Assembly: GCF_000969835.1 (NCBI RefSeq)
Contig: NZ_KQ033912.1
Location: forward strand, 2,627,373-2,691,372
Length of the DNA: 64,000 bases
Source of the DNA: Parabacteroides goldsteinii DSM 19448 = WAL 12034
GTDB lineage: Bacteria > Bacteroidota > Bacteroidia > Bacteroidales > Tannerellaceae
Direction of reading: 5' to 3'
The notes below the pieces were generated by a model. It had not been told where the DNA came from. It was given only the letters and a program-made list of their open reading frames with translations, and did no database searches. A program made the position numbers and the translations under genes. Of this stretch, positions 17,701-26,200 are shown in pieces. Positions within the stretch are counted from its first letter, which is position 1, and every line of letters begins with the position of its first letter.

Positions 17701-18225
17701 TCAGATTTGTACAGTACATGCATACTGCGTAATGTCAATGATCGGAAGTTTACTTCCTGCTTTATTTACAGCTTGCATAAATCCGGAACATTCCTCTTTT
17801 GTCATTTTCTTCCTGCAATAAGCATAATATAAAAAATCGAGTGTGGTCAGATAGGTAATATTATTTTTGGAGCAATATTCTTTTATATCTCTTAAATTGC
17901 TGCTCCCTAAAACATCTTGATTATCTCTGCAATAAATCATACATGCACTTTCACCTTTTCCTAATGTGCGTTGTAGTGAAAAGAACTCTTTCCTGGAATC
18001 CCCTTGGGGAGCAAAAACTTCTTTTCTCAATGTAGGGAAGAATCGAAGGTAATTGTCTATAAAATCTCTGGTTCTGGAGTTTTTAGAGACCTCACTATAG
18101 ACTACATCCAATATCAGATATTCATATTCCGGAAATATGTCAGGTAATAGCGAAAAGCAATCTGCCTCCATAAAATGAATAATCACATCAGCGTCGAGTA
18201 CTATCTTCGTTTTCTTCTGTCCCAT
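17701..18225 (-). CDS. PIN-domain protein (putative RNase toxin) of an XRE/ImmA/PIN cassette
   Basis: 174 residues. The N-terminus KIVLDADVIIHF carries D11 and D13 of a PIN-type metal site, with further acidic residues in DVVYSEVSK, GKGESACMIY and LGSSNLRDIKEY. PIN proteins are usually Mg-dependent ribonucleases and common toxins of type II toxin-antitoxin systems. Its start overlaps the 3' end of the ImmA/IrrE-like gene by 38 bp, and that gene overlaps the XRE regulator, so the three are translationally linked. Toxin activity is inferred from family and context. Confidence 0.78.
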   Translation of the reverse strand: MGQKKTKIVLDADVIIHFMEADCFSLLPDIFPEYEYLILDVVYSEVSKNSRTRDFIDNYLRFFPTLRKEVFAPQGDSRKEFFSLQRTLGKGESACMIYCRDNQDVLGSSNLRDIKEYCSKNNITYLTTLDFLYYAYCRKKMTKEECSGFMQAVNKAGSKLPIIDITQYACTVQI

Positions 18226-18925
18226 TGATATTTATTTTATGGAGTAACTCTATATAGTGACTTTCCGAAATTTTCTCTTGTTCAAATAGATGGCGGGCCT
18301 TTTCTCCGAAATCACCAATGACTAATCCTTCGTTTGCCGGTTCGTATAGAGCTGTATCATATCCGAAACATCTGGCTGAATATTTTACTCCTGCTTCCGC
18401 TAATTTGGAGCGTGTGCTTTCCGCTATAAGTCCGATGTTCAATAATCTGTATAATAAAGCCTGTCGGGAAACTGAAAAATAATGTTCGAGTTTTAACACC
18501 GTAGCGATCGAAATGTTTTTAGTCTTCAACTCCGTTTCAGGTATCAACTGGCATATACCTGCTTCCGGCATCAATAAGGAAGAAGCGAACATGTCGGCAC
18601 ATTGTTCTGTCAGGTTCTTACTGCCATATCCGGGATTGCATTTGTGTGGGGTCGGTTTATCTTCTATATAAAGATGGTATAATTCATGTGCAATCGTAAA
18701 GTGTTGTCTGCCTTGTGGCTGGTTGGAGTTAATGAGCATGAAACGATGCGCTGAACTATCTTTCAGGCACATGCCTGAAAAGTTTTCGGATAAAGGTCTG
18801 AAAATCGTAAGTATGTTTAGTTTCAGAAGTAAGCTTCTTAAGGTTATGGGTTCGGATGAACTGAGTCCGTTGTCCGTCCGAAACTCTGAAACCTGCTTTT
18901 CTATGATAAATTTATTCGGTTTCAT
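18188..18925 (-). CDS. ImmA/IrrE-family metallo-endopeptidase
   Basis: 245 residues. The zinc motif HELYH is at residues 80-84 within FTIAHELYHLYIED, followed by the second-helix region DMFASSLLMPE typical of this family (COG2856). ImmA/IrrE proteases cleave repressor or regulator partners; in ICEBs1, ImmA cleaves the XRE repressor ImmR. The gene lies between an XRE regulator and a PIN-domain gene and overlaps both, so a regulatory protease or antitoxin-component role is likely. The C-terminal 100 residues (VSRQALLYRLLNIGLI...) resemble a second helix-turn-helix-like region. Confidence 0.88.
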   Translation of the reverse strand: MKPNKFIIEKQVSEFRTDNGLSSSEPITLRSLLLKLNILTIFRPLSENFSGMCLKDSSAHRFMLINSNQPQGRQHFTIAHELYHLYIEDKPTPHKCNPGYGSKNLTEQCADMFASSLLMPEAGICQLIPETELKTKNISIATVLKLEHYFSVSRQALLYRLLNIGLIAESTRSKLAEAGVKYSARCFGYDTALYEPANEGLVIGDFGEKARHLFEQEKISESHYIELLHKININGTEENEDSTRR

Positions 18926-19265
18926 TTTGTGCTATACGTTCCATTTTGAGGTAAGACTTTACAATATCTTTGAATGCTGCTATTGCTTTCAAATCATTGT
19001 CTTCCAAATCTGAAATTCTGAAAGCTGTAGCCATTATTTCATTCTCCGCCTGAATATTATCTTCAAACAGTAGAATAGGCTCACAACCGAATAGGTTTGA
19101 AATATTTTCGAGGATATGATATGGGACTTCTCTTGTACCTCCTTCATAGTTACTATAAGCAGAGCGTTCAACACCAATAAATTTGGCTGCCTGATCTTGT
19201 GTGAATCCGGATAATTCTCTGATTTTCTTTAGGTTTTCTCCAATGATCTGATTCGTCGTTTTCAT
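18912..19265 (-). CDS. XRE-family helix-turn-helix regulator
   Basis: 117 residues from the ATG at 19265. Residues 5-65 form a Cro/cI-type helix-turn-helix (LKKIRELSGFTQDQAAKFIG followed by VERSAYSNYE). This start is chosen because the inverted-repeat operator at 19282-19334 and a promoter-like box lie upstream of it. It is the first gene of the XRE/ImmA/PIN cassette and overlaps the ImmA/IrrE-like gene by 14 bp. It most likely represses its own operon, with the protease acting on it. That relation is inferred from family behaviour. Confidence 0.9.
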   Translation of the reverse strand: MKTTNQIIGENLKKIRELSGFTQDQAAKFIGVERSAYSNYEGGTREVPYHILENISNLFGCEPILLFEDNIQAENEIMATAFRISDLEDNDLKAIAAFKDIVKSYLKMERIAQNETE

Positions 19266-19281
19266 GAATCTTCTTCTTTTA

Positions 19282-19334
19282 TTCTGTGGCAAAATTACCT
19301 TTAAATTATTATATATACAAATATTGCCACAGAA
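19282..19334. promoter_or_regulatory. Operator and promoter of the XRE/ImmA/PIN cassette
   Basis: TTCTGTGGCAA (19282-19292) and TTGCCACAGAA (19324-19334) are a perfect 11-bp inverted repeat with 31 bp between. On the minus strand AATATTTG (19318-19325) is a near match to the -7 consensus and overlaps the upstream arm. The arrangement suits autorepression by the XRE protein. Confidence 0.6.
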
Positions 19335-19442
19335 AGTTCATTCATTTATAGTTCTTTAGATGAATGGTTGCCTTCCGGTTATACGGGTAAGCAGTAACTT
19401 TCCTTTTCTTTCCACTCTGTCCCCCTCCTTCCGTCCCTTTCC

Positions 19443-19472
19443 GTTGGCCGGATGATGCCGGTTGTATCTTTG
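19443..19472 (+). promoter_or_regulatory. Promoter of the HU-like gene
   Basis: GTTG (19443-19446), 18 bp, then TATCTTTG (19465-19472), an exact TAnnTTTG match, 40 bp before the ATG. Confidence 0.5.
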
Positions 19473-19511
19473 TTATGTGATTAATAAACAAGATGTTTAA
19501 CTTTAAAAAGT

Positions 19512-19976
19512 ATGATTATGCCAGCAAAGTACACATTGGTATTGCGTAAAGACATGCGCAAAGGGGCTGCGGAAGGCAGCAAGTTGTTTTATGCGAACGC
19601 GAAAGCGGCAGGGACGTGTGGTATGTATGAGTTATGCGATCTGATCTCGCTGTCGTCCACCGCTTCACCGGGTGACGTGCGGTTGATACTCGATTCGTTG
19701 ATCGAGGTGATGAAACGCAGCCTGGGTAAAGGGGAGGTGGTACAGGTGGGCGAACTGGGGAATTTCCAGTTGCAGTTCGGCAGTACCGGTACGACGACGA
19801 AAAAAGAGTTCAACCAGGCGCTGATCAAAAGCAAACGGATTGTGTTCCGTCCCGGCAAGATGCTGCGCGATGCGATCAGCAATTATTCTTTTGAAAAGAT
19901 TCCCGATCCGTCGGACAAAGAAGAAGGAAGCGGGGGAGAAGGAGGCGGAGGAAGCGACCGTCCGGAGATCGAATAG
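19512..19976 (+). CDS. HU/IHF-family DNA-binding protein with acidic/glycine-rich tail
   Basis: 154 residues (a second ATG is at 19518). The MPAKYTLVLRKDMRKG start and the core VRLILDSLIEVMKRSLGKGEVVQVGELGNFQLQF belong to the HU-like family, long form, found throughout Bacteroidales. The last 25 residues are a low-complexity acidic and glycine-rich tail (DKEEGSGGEGGGGSD). HU-type proteins bend and package DNA. In Bacteroidales this version often sits near DUF3987, DUF4248 and cell-wall hydrolase genes, as here; the shared purpose of that set is not known to me. Confidence 0.87.
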   Translation: MIMPAKYTLVLRKDMRKGAAEGSKLFYANAKAAGTCGMYELCDLISLSSTASPGDVRLILDSLIEVMKRSLGKGEVVQVGELGNFQLQFGSTGTTTKKEFNQALIKSKRIVFRPGKMLRDAISNYSFEKIPDPSDKEEGSGGEGGGGSDRPEIE

Positions 19977-20010
19977 GGGGATAGCCCGGCAACCTGGCAG
20001 AGAGCCATTT

Positions 20011-20235
20011 TTACGGCTCACCCAGGTGCTGGACGATATAGTCCTTTTGTCGGGGAGTGAGGTATTTCTTTCCCGGATGCCAGCCTGATTCTTCCAGTTG
20101 GTCGACGAGTGTCCTGCTTACGCGGACCCATTTCAACAATTGCATCGTGGCACTTTTCTGTGAAATATTGGGAAAGTATTGCAGGGCAAGCTCGCCCCAT
20201 CCCCATACTCTGTTCTGATTGAATGAATTTTCCAT
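20011..20235 (-). CDS. DUF4248 family small protein
   Basis: 74 residues from the ATG at 20235. It shares the pattern YFP...A...L..W.R.S..L...LE..GW......TP.Q....HLGEP with the 78-residue protein at 56131. This is the DUF4248 family, common beside DUF3987 genes in Bacteroidales. The size and pattern suggest a small MerR/excisionase-like DNA-binding fold, which is my inference. It runs against its neighbours. Upstream on the minus strand is TATCTTTA (20266-20273), a near -7 box. Confidence 0.75.
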   Translation of the reverse strand: MENSFNQNRVWGWGELALQYFPNISQKSATMQLLKWVRVSRTLVDQLEESGWHPGKKYLTPRQKDYIVQHLGEP

Positions 20236-20323
20236 ACGACATGTATTTGAAGGTTTATATATCAATAAAGATACGAATTATTACGTACATATTCAAATAA
20301 AACAATAACTAATATCATATAAA

Positions 20324-20809
20324 ATGGATAAACAGATACAGTATTTGCAGACATGTCTGCCGGCAGCCGAGAAGGCGGGTGGGACCTATGACATGAACCC
20401 GGTAGTAATCCTGGCACAGGGTGCGCTCGAAAGCGGTTGGGGTACTTCACATTTGGCCAGGGAACATCATAACTATTTCGGTATCATGGGGTACGGGGCA
20501 TCCAACGGCTATTGGCATGGCGAGCGGGCGAAGGTGGAAGGGACCGGCGGGGTGCATTATTTCCGTCATTATGTCGGTGTGGAATTCTCATTCCTCGATT
20601 TTGCCCGTCTGATCCGCACCGGTTACCGCCGTGCGTGGAGTTTCAGCCGCCAGCCCGAAGCCTATGCGAAAGAGATAGCCTACAGCCCCTATATCAGCGA
20701 GCAGAACGGAGATAACCGTGAGTTATACCGCCGTAACCTGATTGCCATAGCCGAGAAGATCATCACATTAAAGGATATGTATGATTGGATGCGGGGAAGG
20801 GCAAAATAA
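20324..20809 (+). CDS. Glucosaminidase-domain peptidoglycan hydrolase (GH73-like)
   Basis: 161 residues forming essentially one glucosaminidase/FlgJ-type domain: QGALESGWGTSHLAREHHNY carries the catalytic Glu (ALES) and the NYFGI motif follows, with the late AYSPYISEQN...YRRNL helix. No signal peptide or cell-wall-binding domain is visible, so export must depend on a holin-like or other factor, or it acts after lysis, as phage endolysins do. It is followed by a small membrane-protein gene with an overlapping lipoprotein-like frame. It cleaves GlcNAc-MurNAc glycan strands by family analogy. Confidence 0.87.
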   Translation: MDKQIQYLQTCLPAAEKAGGTYDMNPVVILAQGALESGWGTSHLAREHHNYFGIMGYGASNGYWHGERAKVEGTGGVHYFRHYVGVEFSFLDFARLIRTGYRRAWSFSRQPEAYAKEIAYSPYISEQNGDNRELYRRNLIAIAEKIITLKDMYDWMRGRAK

Positions 20810-20880
20810 TGTGCTAATGGGATAATATGCCAATGTGCCAATTAGAGAAATAATTGAGCTATCAGTTTATAGTGCCGGGA

Positions 20881-20985
20881 GTAACCAATTCCCCTCTCGA
20901 GAGGGGATAAGGGGTGTGTTAAAGCTAGTTATAGGGCGAAACTATGACACACCCCCTTCCCCCTCTCAAGAGGGGAGCCAGTTAC
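20881..20985. repeat. Imperfect 41-bp inverted repeat (REP/MITE-like)
   Basis: The arms 20881-20921 and 20945-20985 are reverse complements at about 32 of 41 positions, each containing a smaller palindrome (CCCCTCTCGAGAGGGG in the left arm). The loop is 23 bp. There is no T tract and no open reading frame. It fills the gap between the glucosaminidase and the small membrane gene. Confidence 0.6.
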
Positions 20986-21012
20986 AACCAGTCAATAATT
21001 AGATAGTTCACT
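20981..21012. repeat. Right copy of a 32-bp imperfect inverted repeat flanking the accessory cassette
   Basis: It matches the reverse complement of 14613-14644 at about 26 of 32 positions (GTTACAACCAGT...AGATAGTTCACT). A weaker partial copy lies at 20830-20875. Confidence 0.4.
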
Positions 21013-21040
21013 TCTGATAACAACATAAACATTTAAAACA

Positions 21041-21373
21041 ATGAATAAATTAAGACAAATCCTGCAATTTATCAGAGCCCTGCTGGGCTTTTTGTTGAAC
21101 CTGAAAAAGAAGGAGAAAGATGAGAAGAAAGAGAAAGTGGTTATGCCGGATAATCAGCCGGAGGTGGCTCGTGTGTTACCTGGTGATACTGGGGATGACG
21201 GCTTTGTGGGCGGACCGTACAGAAATCGTCCTAGCCTCGATCGGGGCCCTGTTGACACTCTCGGGGTGCGGAAACGATTCCGGGGAAGATTCCGGAAACA
21301 GCTTACCGTCGCGGCCGGATATACCCTGATGCTGTGTGCAGTAGGGAGTTGTTTGGTGAAGATGATGAGGTGA
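21041..21373 (+). CDS. Small N-terminally anchored membrane protein, unknown
   Basis: 110 residues. Residues 1-20 (MNKLRQILQFIRALLGFLLN) are a hydrophobic anchor with a basic start, followed by a strongly lysine/glutamate-rich stretch to about residue 34. The remainder is basic with a second weak hydrophobic stretch near the end. It follows a glucosaminidase, in the position where Bacteroidales cassettes often carry tiny membrane proteins. Another frame (21120-21329) overlaps most of it and looks at least as coding, so only the first third is convincing in this frame. Confidence 0.5.
   Translation: MNKLRQILQFIRALLGFLLNLKKKEKDEKKEKVVMPDNQPEVARVLPGDTGDDGFVGGPYRNRPSLDRGPVDTLGVRKRFRGRFRKQLTVAAGYTLMLCAVGSCLVKMMR
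21120..21329 (+). CDS. Overlapping-frame small lipoprotein-like protein
   Basis: 69 residues in a different frame inside 21041-21373. AAGGAG stands 4-5 bp before the ATG. The product has a very basic start, a hydrophobic segment (LVCYLVILGMTALWA) and then LASIGALLTLSGCGNDSGED with a textbook lipobox LSGC, preceded by an in-frame ATG that would give a 25-residue lipoprotein signal. A lipoprotein nested in another frame of a membrane protein beside a peptidoglycan hydrolase recalls the Rz/Rz1 spanin arrangement of phages. That is analogy only. Confidence 0.45.
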   Translation: MRRKRKWLCRIISRRWLVCYLVILGMTALWADRTEIVLASIGALLTLSGCGNDSGEDSGNSLPSRPDIP

Positions 21374-21400
21374 TAACGTAGAGGGGCAGACTAAAAAAAG

Positions 21401-21442
21401 AATCGAACGCGGACGATAGGAGTTTTCCGCGTTCGATTTTTT
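21401..21442. terminator. Bidirectional terminator
   Basis: AATCGAACGCGG (21401-21412) pairs perfectly with CCGCGTTCGATT (21427-21438), with A residues before and T residues after. It can serve both the small membrane gene and the convergent susD-type gene. Confidence 0.8.
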
Positions 21443-21474
21443 CTGTTAATCAAAAGTAGAACGTTTCATCCCTT

Positions 21475-23196
21475 TTATTCGGTCCAGTCTGAAATAACGG
21501 CCGACGGGTCCGGATTCAAAACGATGGCTGTGTTTTTAAGTGACTCGAATTTACTGAAGAAGATATTGAACCAGGGGGCGCAATACCCTTCAATAGAATT
21601 CATGCGGTAGCCTACCGGTGCGTTGGTGCCGGGATATCCTCTTTTAACAGGTAATTCCAAACGTTTGTAGTCCCAGAAAATGATTCCTTCTCCCCAGAAT
21701 TCAATCCGTTTTTGCAGTATGAGTTCTTTACGGAAATCATCCAATGTAGTCGCCTGGCAATTATATTCCGGATAGCGATAGGTAGTCATAAAACTGTTGA
21801 GGGCATTTACGCCGGCTGCAACTCCCTGGCTTGCAGCTAATGCTTCGGCCTCAATGAAGTACATCTCTTCGACACGCATCATCAGATAATCGATCGTAGC
21901 TCCTATGTTGGCATCGATCATGTTGCCTTCTTTCGGTTTGAATTTCAGGTTCGTGTAAGCTGGTAGCTTTTTGAAATTGACATCGGATAATATGGTACGA
22001 TATTTGTTTCCCGGTTCTTTTCCGGCATCTTCCGGGGCTATCCAGGTAATTTTACGCCAGTCCGTATCCGGTATTTGATCGTATAAGGCCTTGCTGATTG
22101 TGCGGATAGCCCAGTAGGTGGAGTTGCCTACACCGAATGTCTGTTCGGTACATATATTTCCGGCATAGTTCAACCATGTGCTGTGGATATTTTCCTGGTT
22201 CATGATCGAACCCCATAACCAGGCGCCGGTTTGGATGGTATTGAATCCGGCCGTATAGTTTTTGCCTCCGAACCATTCCGATTCCGATAACGGTTGTGCT
22301 CCACTGTTTGAGATGACTTTGCGGGCATATTCAGCAGCTTTTGCATAACAATCTTTGGCAGAGTTGACACCGAGGTCGACGTTCTGGGTGAGGGCTGACA
22401 AATCATTCGGGTATTTTTCGAAACGCGTACCCATTTCCAGCCATAGGCGTGCTTTCAACCCGTAGATGATTGTCTGGTCCGGCATATTCTTGGCAGGCCG
22501 GGTGTAGTCTTTCAGGTATTCTTCGGCATCGTCGAGATCGTTCAGGATATATTCATACATGGTGTAGAAAGGGACCCTGGGGTTGTCGCGGGCTTCGCTT
22601 TCCGTTATATTCTCGTAGATGATGGGAACGGTCAGGCCGTATATCTTATTCGCTTCGGCTTCGTTGTCCAGTTTGGCTATGCCTGTTTTCTTATACTCGA
22701 AGAAACGGGAGATATCCATATAGATTAAAGCCCGGAATGTTTTGGCGATCCCCAAATACTGCCTGTTGGTTTCGGTGGCCGTTTCCGGGTCGATCAGGCG
22801 TATCAGGTTGTTGGTGTTATTGAGGAATTTGTAGTAGTAGTAATACAGACTGTTTACTGTACTGTTTTCCGCCAATGCCAGACATTTTCCGAATGAACTG
22901 AAGTAATCGTAATTTGAATTATAGACGAAGAAATCTTCGCACATCGTCTCTCTTGTCATGCCGAACGCACTATAGCCGAAGTCGAAGTTATAACCTTGAC
23001 CATAGGAATTATACGTGTTGATATATCCGACGATTGCACTCATCATAGCCTGCATACCGGCTGGCGAGTTGGCTACCTGATCGGCTGTGGCCGTAGAACT
23101 TTCGGGAAATGTTTGTTCGATACAGCTATTCATGCCCAATCCCAGGAAAAACACGCTGGAAACAATTACTGTTTTAAATATATTTTTCTTTTTCAT
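21475..23196 (-). CDS. SusD/RagB-family outer-membrane lipoprotein
   Basis: 573 residues with a lipoprotein signal (VFFLGLGMNSCIEQ). The SusD-like helical scaffold is visible in the YLGIAKTFRALIYMDISRFFEY repeat region and the late ELILQKRIEFWGEGIIFWDYKRL motif. It is the lid and binding partner of the SusC-type transporter encoded immediately upstream (23227-26451), forming a pair for import of an oligomeric nutrient across the outer membrane. No degradative enzyme or dedicated regulator is linked, so the substrate cannot be guessed. Confidence 0.93.
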   Translation of the reverse strand: MKKKNIFKTVIVSSVFFLGLGMNSCIEQTFPESSTATADQVANSPAGMQAMMSAIVGYINTYNSYGQGYNFDFGYSAFGMTRETMCEDFFVYNSNYDYFSSFGKCLALAENSTVNSLYYYYYKFLNNTNNLIRLIDPETATETNRQYLGIAKTFRALIYMDISRFFEYKKTGIAKLDNEAEANKIYGLTVPIIYENITESEARDNPRVPFYTMYEYILNDLDDAEEYLKDYTRPAKNMPDQTIIYGLKARLWLEMGTRFEKYPNDLSALTQNVDLGVNSAKDCYAKAAEYARKVISNSGAQPLSESEWFGGKNYTAGFNTIQTGAWLWGSIMNQENIHSTWLNYAGNICTEQTFGVGNSTYWAIRTISKALYDQIPDTDWRKITWIAPEDAGKEPGNKYRTILSDVNFKKLPAYTNLKFKPKEGNMIDANIGATIDYLMMRVEEMYFIEAEALAASQGVAAGVNALNSFMTTYRYPEYNCQATTLDDFRKELILQKRIEFWGEGIIFWDYKRLELPVKRGYPGTNAPVGYRMNSIEGYCAPWFNIFFSKFESLKNTAIVLNPDPSAVISDWTE

Positions 23197-23226
23197 TGTT
23201 TTATGCTTTATGGAATTTGTGTGATT

Positions 23227-26200
23227 TTAGAATTGTAAACTGATGCCACCGGTGAAAGTGCGGAGCGGGGATATTTTTCCCGAAGCACCGACTCCTGTGT
23301 AGGAGCGTCTGGGATCCAATCCTTTTCTCTTTGACCAGTAATATACATTATCGCATACAAAGTATAAACGAAGATTGTCTATGCCCAGATAAGAGGTATA
23401 TTTCTTGGGAATGGTATATCCTACCTGTACGTTTTGCAAGCTGAGGTAGCTACCATCCATCAAGAAACGATCCGACATGCTGGTGGTGTATAAGTCGTTG
23501 AAATACCAGCGCGGTATGTTTGACCCTGTATTTTCGGGCGACCATGCGTCTGCGATGTCTTTGTGCCAGCGGTTACCGACGCTTGAGGCTGTCGGATTAG
23601 CCATGATGCCTGCATATCCGTAATCGTAGGTTTTGCCTCCGATCGTATAACTGAATTGGGCAGAGAGGTCGAAACCATAGACATTCAGTGTCGTACCGAA
23701 ACCTCCGTACAGGTCCGGGTTGGGGTCGCCGCACAGATAATAGTCTGCGCTGGAGTTGGTGGTTGTGGTCTTTTTTTCTCCTGTTTCCTTGTCGGTGTAA
23801 TACCACATGGACAGACCTTCTTCCGACACACCGGCATACTGGCGCATATACCATGTATTGATGGGTAATCCTTCTCCATAATACCTGCTTCCGTCCATAT
23901 AACCGCCGTGGCCTTCCATCTCTGTCGTCTTTTTCTCGGCAGGCAGATAGGTGATCTTGTTTTTATAATGAGTCATGTTGAAGTTGATCGTCCATGAGAA
24001 GTTCTTTTTATTGAACGGGGTATATCTCAAATCGAGTTCGACACCTCTGTTATTCATGTCTCCGATATTGTCATAATAACCTGCATATCCCAACGACAGA
24101 GGAACGGTGAACCAGTTTAACAGATCGGTCGTCTTGCGGTTGAAGAATTCGAAGCTACCGGTCAGTTTATGTTTGAATAATTCAAATTCAACTCCCAGGT
24201 TCATGTTCGTATTTGTTTCCCAGGTGATATCTTTATTTCCTTTGCTGGCAAAGGCGAGCGATAACTCGTCATTGTTGTTTTTAATGGTATAGGTATCGAT
24301 ATACCGGAAGTTACCGATATTGTCGTTACCTTGCTGTCCGATCGAGAATTTGATTTTTAACAAGTCTACCCAGTTTGTTTTGAACCAGTCTTCTCTCGAG
24401 ATCAGATAAGCAGCTCCGATGGAATAGAAATTACCCCACCAATGATCCGGATGGAAGCGTGAAGAAGCGTCGCGGCGATAAGAACCGGAGAAGAAATACT
24501 TGCCGTCGTAATCGTAGAGGCCGCGGAAGAAGTATCCTTCCGTATTGTAATCCGTTGCGTAGGAGTCGGCAGAAGCAGCGTCAATGATGGCTCCGTTCAA
24601 TTCATGGTTCTCCCAGTAAGAGAACATGTTCTTTTTGCCGGCAGATAATTGGACATAGTTGTATTTATAATTTTCATGTCCCAACATGGCCGATACGTTA
24701 TGTTTACCGAAACTGCGGTTATAGTTTAAGATCTGCTGTAAGTTTAGTGTGGTTGTGCGGTAATGGTAAACGGATATGGTACCGTTTTGCTCCGCCCCGA
24801 AACCGTAGAATGGGTTGCTGGTTGTGAAATATCTTTGTTCGCGTACTGTCGTTCCTGCGTTGAACGTGAATTTGAAGTCTTTCAGGAAGGTGATATCGAC
24901 AAAGCCGTTACCGTTAAACGTATTTGCATTTGTTTCCGACAGATTGAGAATGGAGCTTTGTATGGATGAGTTCGGAAGAACGGGGCGGGCTAATCCCAAC
25001 GCGGTATTTGTTGTTCCGTAGTCATACAGTTTGCCGTTTTCATCGGTCATGATATTTCCATGCTCATCTCTGATATAGACCGGGTAGATAGGGGCAACTT
25101 GTTCTACGACACTTGCCATATCTGTGCTATAGTCTTCTGACAAGGTCGATGTTTCGCTGTGAGTATAGTTTACGTTAGCACCGAATTTCAACCAACTCTT
25201 TGCCTGGTAAGAACCTTTGAAGCGGGCAGAATAGCGTTCGTATCCGGCATTGGGGACAATACCTTCGTCGTTCAGGTAACCAAAGGAGCCGTACATTTGC
25301 ATTTTGTTGGTTCCTCCGGATATATTGACGTTATATTCCTGCCGGAAGGCGCTGCTATATGCTTCATCGACCCAGTCGTCGGGAGATAACGTATATCCGT
25401 TCACTACCCGTCCTAATTTGGCGTTGGGGTTTAGTCTTCCGTCTTTTCCTATCAGGTATTCGTTTTCCGGATAGTTGAATACGTTATAGGTTAAGCCGCC
25501 GTTTTCTTTGGTATTGCCTACCATATTGATATTCGCCTGCGTATATGCGTCATTTTCAGATAATCCTTTGACGTATCTTAGTTGATTATATAATGCTTTA
25601 TAATGAGCTTCGTAGTATTCTCCGGGGTCTTTGATGTAGTCGTAATCGATGGTGCCACGCGTATTTACGCCCCATTTGGCGGAAGCCGTCACTTTTGCTT
25701 CTCCCACTTTTGCCTGTTTCGTGGTGATAATAATAACACCATTGGCACCTCTTGCTCCGTAAAGAGCATTCGATGCAGCATCTTTCAATACGGAAACCGA
25801 TTCTACATCAGAAGGGTTGATATTGTTCCAACCTCCTTCATAAGGCATGCCGTCGACAATAATCAACGGGTCGATATCAGCATTGATAGAACCTATGCCT
25901 CGTATGATAAGGGATGGAGAACCTCCGCCAGGCTGTCCGGAACCAGTTGTCATTTGTAATCCGGCAACCTGTCCTTGTAATGATTGTACGACATTGGTGG
26001 TTGAGCGTTGTGTCAGTTTTTCTGCGCTGATAACTGTGGCTGAACCTGTGAATGCTGATTTTTTGGCTGTTCCATAGGCTACTACGATAACTTCATCCAA
26101 ATCCTGGGTGTCGCTGACCATTTTGACGTTTAGTATACTTTCCCCTTTCCAGATTATTTCCTGGGTTTTTAAACCGACGAAAGAGAATACGAGTGTCGAG

